A DNA stretch of 64,000 bases. It comes from Chrysaora quinquecirrha (taxonomy: Eukaryota; Cnidaria; Scyphozoa; Semaeostomeae; Pelagiidae). This document shows positions 13,229 to 24,800 of this stretch, one piece after another. The notes under the pieces are model-generated. The model searched no databases. It was not told the origin of the DNA and was given only the letters and a program-made list of their open reading frames with translations. The stretch lies in NCBI GenBank assembly GCA_014526335.1, contig JACTAT010000022.1, positions 1,060,604 to 1,124,603 on the forward strand, read 5' to 3'. Position 1 is the first letter of the stretch. Every line of letters begins with the position of its first letter. The position numbers and the translations under genes were made by a program.

Positions 13229-13866
13229 CAGTCAAAACCCGCACACAAGAACCTTCGTTTTTTAACACAACCTGTCTGAGTTCTTATGTAATAAGGTGCA
13301 TGCCATAATCAGGATGGAGGTACTTGCAACAAGGTCTTGAGTAAGTGCAAGAAAAATAAAGCATGGCTCAAGCTTTAATAGGCATCTGCTTCTCAATGTT
13401 CTGAATGCAATGTTGTTGGAGGCCATGAAAGAGGTTTACTCAAGCACAAATTGCATATAAACCCCAGCGTGCGATCCAAGTTCCCTTGATTAAGAACCTC
13501 TTTGGCTAAAATCTATTAAAATACAGTCCTTTCGTATTTGGGACAAAATATGCAATTTCATGCCGTAGGTTCTTAAATAAATGAATTGTGGAGTGAGTGG
13601 CCAAGCTTCTTAGTCAGCCCTCGTTAGATAGATGAAGTTAAGCTTGGTCGTGTGAGGTCAGCATCTGGATGGGTGACTTTCCAGATGGATGACTAAACAA
13701 CTCACTCTGCCGTCCTTCTGGAGGGACGTTAAACTAGGGGTCCAATGCCTGGATGCGGCATGCACAGTAGGCCTAAATTAGCTGAAAAAGCTAGAAATGA
13801 CAGCCTACTCAAAATAAAGAAACAACAACAACACAACAACAAGGTTCTAATGTGCGATTTTTACTG
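13229..13866. mobile_element. TIR transposon with TA flanks, interrupted by a 5S-derived SINE
   Basis: Ends CAGTCAAAACCCGCACACAA and TAATGTGCGATTTTTACTG are inverted repeats. TA lies immediately outside both ends, as for Tc1/mariner-like elements. The interior is shared with 40025-40345. No transposase. A SINE (13591-13852) is inserted near the right end. Confidence 0.7.
13591..13852 (+). mobile_element. 5S-rRNA-derived SINE (SINE3-like)
   Basis: The head carries a 5S internal promoter: A-box-like GAAGTTAAGCTTGG (13633-13646) and C-box-like CTGGATGGGTGAC (13665-13677), with start-to-start spacing of 32 bp, near that of real 5S genes. A non-5S body and a 3' tail of AAC repeats follow. Too diverged to be a 5S gene. 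Inserted in a TIR transposon. Confidence 0.8.
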
Positions 13867-14510
13867 TATTAAAGACTAGCAGTCTCTATGGTACGAGATT
13901 TGCACGTCAAAGCTCTTTGCTTCAAAAACATCCACAATCTACAACAGAATCTGTGTTTTTGCGTTAGTTTTAAAAGTAACCTTTGTTTATAGAAATGCTT
14001 GTAATGAATTTATGCTATTTGTAGCTCTCCAAGGGGTATAGCTAAGAACGTTCGTGTTTACATTTTTATTATTAAGACGTATTTCGCTGTAGATTGATTT
14101 CTTAATTGAGGACATCATAAATTGATTTGTTTGATTCTGTTTCGTTAAATCAAAATGATATCCTTTGGAAGAGAAGTTTTATTTTTTCTGCTTTTTCACC
14201 TGTGTGTGTTAGCCCTAGAATTACTGACCACGTGAGTTTTATTTATGGCTGCTCAATTGAAACTATTGCATGCTCAAATAGGTCTTCGTTTGGTTTGAGT
14301 CTCAGGACCTAAGTTTGTTGAGCTATTAGCCCCCTTCTGACGGTTCTCAAAGTGCGTTTTCACGACAACTATTTAATGCCTTTGTCGCTCCCATAGAGAT
14401 GGCAATAAAGAAAGAGATAGTAATAGTCTTTTACTCCCTTCGTTCGCTTCTAGGGAAATGCTCAGGCTGCACGACGCAACACGCAACGGAGCTTTAAGAC
14501 TGCTATTGTC

Positions 14511-14892
14511 TAAGGCCTTGGCCAAACGATCAAACATTGTGTCAAACATTTGAGATTTGTTTATCGATGTTTAAGCGTTTGACCACGTCACAAACATTGC
14601 TTGACAAGCAGAATTCGCACAGCAATGCTTTTAAGAACATCTGATGCTTGTATCAAGCAAGTATGTTTGACGAGCAAAGATTTGCGACATGACCAGACGA
14701 TAAAACATTGTTTGCCAAACATTTGAAATTTGTTTTTTGAAAGCAATGTTTAAACCACTTCACAAAACATTGCAGACAAGCAGAATTCGCCCAGCCATGT
14801 TTGACGAGCATATTTTTGCGACGTGGCCAAATGGTAAAACATTTTGCCCGACCTGAAACTTAAAATGTTTGGCAGTGTTTGATCGTTCCTCT
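14511..14892. mobile_element. Palindromic MITE family A, enlarged copy
   Basis: Starts TAAGGCCTTGGCCAAACGAT. At about 380 bp it is longer than its relatives because part of the interior is repeated. Intergenic, upstream of TPP2. Confidence 0.75.
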
Positions 14893-15117
14893 GTTTGTCT
14901 GTGTTTGTTTGATAAGAAACTGGGATACACCAACAGGGATATACCAAGCAAAAACACTGAGAAGAAATGCTGAAATTTGTATTCTATGCACCGTTAATAC
15001 ATTGCTTTGCTACTAGATAGGGTGGAGAGGATGATGAAAAATGTTGGAATCTGTTTTTTATTAAACATGTATACGAGGTGCAATTAATAAAAAAAATAAC
15101 AAAATGATCCGGTGTCG

Positions 15118-15345
15118 AGAACGATACTTCCCCACTTCCTCCACAATGTGGCTGAGACGTTGTATCATAACGTTACGGGCCAGCAGAACCGTCGCTTGTC
15201 TCTGTGAATTCTCCTCCAGCCAAATGGGGTGGAAGTATCCGGCCCCCAGACCATAAATGGATAAATCCTATCTCAGCTGGATTCGAACCCACGACACTCG
15301 AACCAGGAGCCCGTTGCCGTTACCATCCATCCACGGCGACTCCGT
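15118..15345 (-). mobile_element. SINE-like repeat just upstream of TPP2
   Basis: On the minus strand it holds a perfect B box GGTTCGAATCC (complement at about 15280-15290) in a tRNA-like context, but no convincing A box. It supplies the in-frame upstream ATG at 15204 that precedes the TPP2 start. No second copy is seen here, so the SINE call rests on the B box alone. Confidence 0.4.
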
Positions 15346-15443
15346 TTGAAACAAGCGAACATTTTACATTTTGTTTTCAAATAAATTCCAATACGAGGCT
15401 AGGACTCGACGCAAGCGCATTATTGCGCGCTGAAAATCCAGCA

Positions 15444-18400
15444 ATGGCGGTTGTTCCAGATGCAGCACTGGGCGAGTTTCCAGAAAGCGTTCTTCTCCCA
15501 AAGAAAGAAGTTGGTGCTGAAAGATTCATCAATAAATTTCCAGAATATGATGGAAGACTAACAAAGATTGCAATTTTTGATTCTGGCGTGGATCCTGCAG
15601 CTCCAGGCTTACAGGTTAGTTGTAAGGTTGTGATGCTGCCTGCTTGCTTGCTGGTGGATTTTTTGGGCCTAAAAAAGTTAGCCTGTCTTAGTTGACTTTT
15701 GTGTTTGTAATCAAATTTCTTTCCAAATCAGTGGTCAAGAAACACCTACAGGAAAGAACGGTTATTTACAAAACATGAAATGAAAAGTCGTCATGACTTG
15801 ATTTGGTCAGGATTTTATGGCAAACTAAAGTTCTCTTGTGTGCTGCCCCATGCATAACCTACCTGCCTGTTTTTCTTTTCAATTTTGATGACAGTATCCA
15901 CTGATCCAGATGCTGAGATAGGCACATGCATTTGCTATCAATGATGAGTTTGTCCTTTTTGGGAATGAAACCAAAACCCATGATCACAGATTGCAAGTCA
16001 AACTCATTCACCACTTTTGAACTAAACTGATACTCATATATAATATTCATTCATTTGTTCATTCATTCATTTGTCTATTTATTATTTATTTATTTACAGA
16101 ATACATCAGATGGACAGAGAAAGATTGTTGATTTGATTGACTGCACAGGAAGTGGTGATGTGGACACATCCATTGTTGTAAAGGCTAGTAGCGATGGAGT
16201 TGTTCAAGGTCTGTCTAAAAGGAAGCTGAAAGTAAGAAATTATTATTATTACCTTACATATTCAATCTTTTTAGGGCAGTCCGCAATAGCAGTCTTAGTA
16301 GTACCAGGTGAAATGAAGGTAACTTAAGCACTAGGATCTTAGAAGTAGATGAAATAATGAGCAGGGGTGCTGAAAGCACTGGGGAAGCAGGGGTGAGATA
16401 CCCCCTTACCCTCATAAAAATAGTGAAATTCTTTGATTTTCCTATTATTTTGCATTGAATTTGTTGCTTCTGCCCCCACTGCCTAGTGCCCCCATACCTT
16501 GCTTCTGGGGCCTCTGCTTATGAGATTTCCACCCTGTTCATTGCCATTTTTAAGTGTTGTACAACTAATAAATAATTCATGGTTTGTTGTTTTTGAATTT
16601 AGATTCCTGAAACCTGGAATAATCCATCAGGAGATTTTCACATTGGTTTGAAAAGTGCATATTTTATGTTTCCTGTTAGACTGAAAGAACGATTACAGGT
16701 ATGTGCATTGCTAAATTATTCGCAGTGATACTGAAAGGCATTATGGAAGCTGCCATCAGTCATAACAATACTGTAGTGTAACAATATCAACATCCTTTTA
16801 ATATATGTTTTTCTTTTCTAGAAAGAAACCAAAGAAGAAATTTGGGATAGCCAATATAGTACATGCATTGCTAATGCAACTCAGAATCTTTACAATGCTG
16901 AGAAAGAGCATACAACACCGAAATCTCAGGTAAAAGATATGCAATTTTCAAAGACATCATTCAAATCTGTTTGTGTATCAGCTGGTCAATGTGCCCAACC
17001 TCCATTTTGCCTAACTTTCTTTTGCCCAAGCTGGTCTTTTCATCCAACATTCTTGGTCCTTTTGTCCAACTAAATTACTTGCTATGCGTGCTTTAGTACT
17101 AAGTACTAGACTCTTAATCACAAAGTAGCGGACATTATTATTTTATGTTGTCATGTTTTTATTTGAAAGGAGGAGAGGTTAAAGCTGGAAGACTGTAAAG
17201 CTATGATTGATGTTTTGAATTCATTGGACAAAAAGTACAAAGACCCTGGTCCAGTTTATGATTGTGTTGTATTTCATGATGGAAATGAATGGTGGTATGC
17301 TACTTAGAAATTTTGATGAACAGCGGAAACAATTTCAGGCATACTTAAAAGCTTTTTTGTCTGACACTCCTCAGAGTGTAAACTTCAGAAACAGAGCGAA
17401 ACACTGTCAGAGACAGACTGAAACAACTTGCTGAGGTGGAACTTCTACCCAATCGGGTTCAAAATGCACTATTGGTCCAAGCCATGGTCCAATCTATAGC
17501 ATAAATCCATTGATTGCTGCATGTCGATCCACATCTGTGTATAAATTCCACCTTTTTCAATTGTTTTGATCTGTTTTTGACGTTTATACTCTGAGGAATA
17601 TCCGACGAGAAAATCTTCTAGATTGTATGTCCAGTATGTCCAAAAGTGTTTCCACTGTTTTTCTCAATTTCGAAATTTAGTACTACTCAAGGACTGTGAG
17701 CCATCAATTGAAAGCCGTTATGTTTAAAGAAACTGTCCAGAAGTGTATGCCCGGGGGGGTAACCTTAATAGATCAGTGACGGGGATGTGCCATTTTCGTA
17801 ATAAAAAGTTGACCCCAAAATTTATGGAAATTCTAAAAAGTATACCCCAAAATTCACAAAGAAATATGAATACAGTACATAGAAATACTCAAAAGTCTGT
17901 TTTTAGAGTTGAAATTTATTTGGCAGTTATTGTGACTTTATCAAAATTGATCATCTTAGCAAAAAATGATACCCCAAGTTTGTAATTTAGCAAATTTGAT
18001 ACCCCAAAATTTATTTTCCACCCCTAAAAAGGTACCTCAAAAAATGGCACATCCCGTACCCATACATATGGGTGTTACCCCCCCGGGAGTGTATGTGAAA
18101 AACATTTAAGCTTATGAAGCTATTTTCTCGTTTTAGCGCTTGTATCGACACAAAAGAGGATGGAGATCTTGCTAAATGTGATTTACTGCGCAGTTTCAAA
18201 ACATCTGGTGATTTTGCTTTCTTTGGGAAAAAAGGTAAAGTCAAAATCTTATCAATTCTTTACAACAATTTAGTTTGCCCTATATTCGAATCAGCAGTTT
18301 TAGTTTAGGGTCTATATAAACCAAAGCACTGTTTACACTATGCTGGTGTGAAATGAATACGATGATCCCAAATCTATTGTTTCACGTGGACAAAGAGTGA

Positions 18401-21400
18401 TTGCTTTCCTCTCATTCCTTCAAGAAAACGGCACCAAACTATGTCGCATTCAACTGTTCCCACTTAACCATTATCAGGTGATGCCGGTTATCGTATTAGA
18501 CTCATTTTTCGTTTTCATCTCAAAACACTGCCAATGTGGTGTGCGGTTTTCAGCCATAGGAAGCCTTCCCTGTGTGAGAAGACGACAAATTCTTGATCTA
18601 CCAACATTTGAATACAGACGCTCCAGTGGAGACCTGATTTCACCGCACAAACCTTCAAAGGGCACATCGATACAAACACCTAGTCTTTACATTAAATAGC
18701 AATGGTACAAGATGACATAGCATTAATAGTGGTATATGAACAAGAAATTAGGGACGCGGAAGCAATAGGAACAATAGAGAAGCATCTTAAAGACAATTGA
18801 CTTTGAAAGTTATTGGGATAGAGAAGTTATTGGGATGCCAACCCCCTTGTCCTATAGGCTGCTACAGCCCTGCTTAAGATATTTAAAAGAAAGATCTATG
18901 ATGTCATTAAAAAAAATTACTTTTGAACACCCTTTCAGCTTCTGTTGTTAATTCGAAAACTGTAATTGATTTCGAATTTAGCTGAAGTGTATTCTCTTTC
19001 GCTTTGCAGATATGCTGACGTACAGTGTTAATATCTATGATGAAGGAAACACTTTATCGATTGTTACAACATGTAGTAAGTTGTTAATGACAAAACGTTT
19101 AGTATTTGATCTTTGACTCTCTGTTTCGTAAGCTCTATGACATTTTGAATTAACGTTTAATGCAATTTTCGTCTGTTTAGGTGGACATGGCACTCATGTA
19201 GCAAGTATTGCTGCGGGATATCATGCCGATGCACCTGAATTGAATGGCATTGCACCGGGGGCACAGGTATTGTTGATGCGTATTGTATTCATTAGCAATG
19301 AAACTAGCTACTGTAGAAACAAACAAAGAAAAAAACTAAAGAAATGAAGCTCAGCATTGAAACAAACGTCAGATAGAAACTTCACTCGTCAAAAATTATG
19401 ATATACAAACGTAACCTCGCCCCAATGCAAATCCACTAAGCTTAATTTCATCTTTTCGTTACGATTTCAATTTTTTACACATACCTCTTCAAGATTCCCT
19501 TTCAGTTGCAAAGAAGAAGCATTAATAGCTTTTCAATAAAAAGAATAATCAGAGATTTATTGCTGGCCAACGATGAAACATTGGTTGAAATTTGCTTGTA
19601 AACTTGTAAAGTATTATTTTAATGTTTGGCCACGTCACAAAACATTGCTTGACAAGCAGAATTTACTGAGAGTTTTTGTTGCTTGACGCAAGCAAAAAAT
19701 GTTTGACCAACAATGTTTTACAACGTCAGCGTGGCCAAACTTTTTGTTTAATATGCGAATCTTAAATGTTTCACAAACTATGTTTGATGGTTTGGCTAGA
19801 CCTCAGCTGTATATACATTGCATTGTATTTCGTATATTCTGTTGAAGGATTGAAGTCAGTTTTTTTGGCTGATGATTTTAATTTTTGTCTTGAAGATAGT
19901 ATCAATGAAGATTGGGGATACAAAGTTGGACTCTATGGAAACAGGATCTGCAATTATTCGCGCGGTAAGATTTCTATACTCCGCGCGGTAAAATTCTTCC
20001 TCCTAACCATAGCTTATCAACTTAGATCACGCTGATCGATTTGAGTCAAACTGATTTTTGATTGAAGCTGATAGCAGCTTTTGGGTGGAAGAGAGCCATT
20101 TTGCATTTCACTGTAAGGCCCTTGCCAAACAATCAAACATCGTTTGTCAAACATTTGTGATTTGCTTGTGAAACACAATGTTTGACCGTTTGGCTACATC
20201 ACAAAACATTGCTCGTCAAACATTTTTTGCTTGATACAAGCATAGAATGTTATTCAAGTTTTTAAAAACGTGGCTGAAAGAATTCTGCTTGTCAAGCAGT
20301 ATCAAGCAAAATTTTGCAACATCGCCAAGCGGTCAAACATTACTTGTAAAGCAAAATCTCAAATGTTTGACCAACAATGTTTGATCGTCTGGCCTAAGCC
20401 TAAATATAGTTGAACATTACTTCTTTAGGTTTTTCATTAGAGTGATATTTCGCAGTCTACTCTCACGAGAGACTCCTGACCTCTGAAGGAAGGGCAGTTC
20501 AGTTTCAGTTAACTGCAGGCTTTGCTTCCTTACTTAAATTTTCCCTAAACAGTTCACAATTTTCTTTTTAGTTGATTGCCGCTGTGGAAAATAAAGTTGA
20601 TTTGATCAATATGAGTTACGGTGAAGCTGCTAAATGGCCTAACTCAGGGTAACTTCGTTTAATAATTCACTTTCTTATTTTCAAATCTATTTTTCACGCC
20701 TTCCCTAAAGTGCATTTATTGATTTGAATTCTTTTTTAGGAGAATTGTTGAGATGATCAACGAAATAGTTGACAAGCACAACATTATATTTGTCACAAGT
20801 GCTGGAAATGATGGCCCTGCTCTGTCCACCGTTGGAGCCCCCGCGGGAACAGCAGAGTCAGTTATCGGTGAGATTAAACGTACTAATCCCTCTTATCGCT
20901 GATTTTATTCTTCTTATCTTACTTTTCAACGGGTGGCAAACCAAAATAGCTGAGATTCGTACCAGGACTGCATGATCCGAAAGCCAACGACGATAGGTTT
21001 TTAAAGGTAGATTCAATGATATCAAGGATTGATTTTTTATGTGTGACATGCCAGAATTGATAGAACTCGAACCTCGACTGCATGATCCGAGAGTTAAGGA
21101 CACTGTCACTGAGCTAAACAGCTCAATGAAATCGTTGAGCAACTCTCGAAGTCATACAGCCAAGGCTCTACTCCCATTCGGCTTTGTGTTTCGGCTATTT
21201 TTATCAGTATCAAACATGTTAATATATATTTTTCATGAATGGCAAACACTAGCAAACATTTTTCCACGACTGGAATACCACGGTAAATGAGATTCGAGCA
21301 TGGATTGCATGATCAGGGAGCAAACGACGATTTTAGTTTAAAGATTTTCTGTTCTCTTATAGGTGTAGGTGCGTATGTATCCTCTGATATGGTTCAGAAA

Positions 21401-21888
21401 CTGTATTCCAAGTTGGAGAAAATGCCTGGTAAACATTACGGATGGTCTTCAAGGGGTCCATCGTAAGTTATTGTTAAATTTTCTCTGTATTTATAATAGC
21501 CTTTCTCTTAACTAGAGCCTACTGTAGTCGCCCAACCCTTACTTTACTTTACTTTATTTCACTTCACTTCACTTTACTTTACTTTACTTTACTTTACTTT
21601 ACTTTACTTTACTTTACTTTACTTTACTTTACTTTACTTTACTTTACTTTACTTTACTTTACTTTACTTTACTTTACTTTTTGCTTTACTTATCCTGTGT
21701 AATAGCTAATAAGTAAAAGTACTTTACATTGATTATCTAGCTCTTTCTTTGCAGCGTTGATGCTTCATTAGGAGTCTGCATTACTGCCCCTGGTGGGGCA
21801 TATACATCCATGCCTCGTTGGACGTTGAAAAACACACAGTTAATGAATGGGACGTCGATGTCATCACCAAATGCTTGTGGTGGGATAG
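15444..21888 (+). CDS. TPP2: TPP2 exons 1-13: subtilase catalytic domain
   Basis: Exons: 15444-15614, 16100-16231, 16603-16698, 16822-16929, 17170-17294, 18137-18234, 19010-19075, 19181-19266, 19896-19964, 20572-20648, 20740-20867, 21363-21462, 21755-21888. Asp is in [10 protein letters not shown] (codon 15579-15581). His is in [13 protein letters not shown] (codon 19186-19188, first His of HGTH). The oxyanion Asn is in [14 protein letters not shown]. The nucleophile Ser is in [14 protein letters not shown] (codon 21855-21857). Between Asp and His lies the roughly 200-residue insert typical of TPP2 and absent from bacterial subtilisins ([37 protein letters not shown]). All four catalytic positions are intact, so the product should be active. 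Confidence 0.95.
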
Positions 21889-24800
21889 GTAAGTTTAGCT
21901 TTTGGAATTGCTATACATCGAGTAACCAATTTGGAGGATAGAATAATCAGAGGGCGTTAATTTATGGGATAACTGGAAGCTGTTGAATCAAAGTTTTCAC
22001 GTTTTTGTAAATTTGGTAGTAGACAACAGATGGGGCTCTTCTTTAAGGCTGCCTTAAGGGTGTTGAAACAGTGGCGTCTTTTAAATCAAGCTGACTCGTG
22101 GTGTCAGAAGCTCAGTGAAGTCGGGGTTTGATCCTCAGCTACGGTAGCATCACTGCCAGAATTAGAGTCTCGAGTAGTTGACCTACTACTAAGATCCCAC
22201 AGACTGGCACTAAATACATAATTTAAACTTCACCTAAGAGTGTTTTATATATTTGTTGCTACGTTATTCTATTTATAGCTCTGATATTAAACTAAATTGG
22301 TGGTAGTCAGTAAATTTTCAGTAGGGTTGCTTTTCACTGACTGAGTTCATAATTCAATGTTCATCTTTCAGCTGTTTTATTGTCAGCTTTAAAAGCAGAG
22401 AACATTAAATACTCGCCCATGAGGTATGATGGTTTTGACTTATTATTGTTTATTTGTCCTCTTTTCATTTTGCTTGTTGCCCAGTTATAAAACTTCACTT
22501 GACTGTCGTCGTATTTTCATATCTCCCCACTTTCTCTGGTTCTCCTTCTAAAAAAGCATCTCGCATTTTCACTTTATGGCTTTCTAGGCATGATTTCATT
22601 ATAGCCTGCAACACAGGCAACCAGTATTACCAGCAAGTAGTAGCAAATTAGCCCTGCGAAGACAAGATTCTCCCTTCCAGGTTAGCCTTGGAAAGACAAG
22701 ACTCGATCCAATGACTTAGGCTTCCCTTTAATTCCAGCCCATTCCACTCGTCAAATAAGTATCTTTGAGAAGCTGGTGCGAGAATGCACGAGACTGTCTA
22801 TACACAAGTTTTCTGCCAGGATTAAAGCAGGGCTAACCTCCTCCTAAAAATAGGTAGTGGTACTCTTCTCTTCGCCCTTTCTCCATAATGTAATTGTCTA
22901 TCTTTCAGCATTCGTAGAAGTCTAGAAAATACTGCTTTGAAAATAGAAGGTGCGAATTCTGAGTAATTTATCAAATTTTCGATCATATATTGCAAGATTT
23001 TCTTGGTATTAGGGTTTCGAATCAAGGCTCAATGTTTCACGATTTATCATCTTCTGTAGGCGCATCTGCTTTCTCACAAGGACATGGCATGCTCCAGGTC
23101 AGTTTTTAAAGGAAACATCTTTTTGTACTTTTCTTTTATTTCATTACTGTGATAAAAAGTTGTCTGACAGCAGTAGTAGAAGTTAACTAGTGTGTGTACG
23201 CTTTTTAGGCCCTATCTTCCTAGCCAAAAGATAGAAAAATTATCGAAAAGAAAAAAGATAGAAAAATTAACAAACATTTCAAACATGTCTTACAGAATGC
23301 CTTACCGTTTGGCCACGTCTCAAAACATCGTTTGACAAGGAGAATTCGTTTAGAAATGTTTTCGAAAAGTTTTAAAAACGTTATGCTTGTCGAAGCAAAA
23401 ATTACCTGACAAGCAATGTTTTGCGACGTGGTCGACCGGTGATACATTTGTATGAAAAGCAAGTTTCAAATGTTTGATAAACAATTCTTGATTGTTTGGC
23501 CAGGACCTTATGTGTTATTCCTGAAAAAAGGGAGGCAGAAGCCTTTGCAATATATTTCAGCTGTTTCTAAATATTAGGTTGTTGAAGAATTTGTTCTCTG
23601 ATATTTTTAATTCTTATCTTGACTTGTTATTATTTTTCCAAGGTCGACAAGGCTTTTGAGCACATGCAGACAGAATCAAGAATTTGGAACAACTCAATAT
23701 CCTTCAAGGTGCAAGCTGCAAGGTTTTCCTTAAATTTTCAGAGGCTTTCTTGATTTTAGAGGTCTCAAGGGGACTTATTTGAAAATTGGGATGTGTTGTT
23801 CTTTTGGGCTGTCAAGGAGGCTGTTACAGGCCCAAAACTTTTATCAGTTCTTTAGGTAGTTGAGGTATCAAATACATTACCTCTACATACATTTTTTCTT
23901 GTATCAAGACTATTAATTGCAAAAGCTCCTGAATTTGAATTTGATGCTGGCTTTTGTGGAAGGAAAGAGACCTCGAGCGAAAGAAAGCCAGTTTTCTAAC
24001 TTCGTTCTCTTTCATAAGTATCCTGATTATTCAACATCGTTACATTAGCTATCACCTGAAAAATTAGCATTATTTACCGATTGAACTTCTTTTTTCCATC
24101 CCTGTAGGTCGACTGTGGCAGTCAACAAAGAGGAATCTATATTCGAGAAGAATATCAACATAAAGAACCATGTGTTAGAAGTATTTATGTGTCACCTACT
24201 TTTAGCAAGAGATGTGGTAAGTATAGAGTATTTCTCATGTCTATATGAAGTATCTATAGTTTTCTTGTCCTACCCTTACTTTTTCTCTACGCCCTTACTC
24301 TTGAGCTTGTAAAGTACACCAGGCATTCTGTTATCAGTAAAGTTAAAAGTGTATAATCGTATTTTTTTACGTTCAACCAGTAGTTTACACATAATTAGAT
24401 GTTTCCACTGGAGTTTTGGTTCAATTTCTGTGCAAATTTTAAAATTTAAGACTATTGTATCGTTCAAACTATCCTCTTTTCAGAAAATGATGTGAAATTG
24501 AGCTTTGATATACGGACCTGTTTGATTTCTTCTGTTTCCTGGATCTCATCGCCTTCTCATCTAGCTCTAGCGAATTCAGGTTAGTTCTATATTTCTATAT
24601 TTTCCACTTTCTTAGTTCTACTTCTAAAAGCATCATTTCATCTCACTTTAATGGCTCTCTAAGTCCCTAGACATGAAGTCAGTAGAGATTTCTCTGTCAC
24701 CTCGTAGTAAATTCCCTCAACGTCTAACCAAAACCAGTGGCGTTGTCTGAAATCCAACATTGGAGGAGCAAAAGGTGGTGGTCAAGGAAAATCAGGGCGT

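Noticed and set aside
13591..13690. 5S rRNA gene
   Set aside because: Only the internal promoter region resembles 5S; the ends do not, and an unrelated body with an AAC tail follows.
15204..15443. Upstream in-frame ATG extending TPP2 by 80 residues
   Set aside because: The extra residues come from a SINE-like repeat with no similarity to TPP2, and the 15444 ATG matches the family N-terminus and has a better context.
18397..18699. 100-codon plus-strand frame in TPP2 intron 6
   Set aside because: No family similarity recognised; short, intronic and overlapped by an open frame on the other strand.
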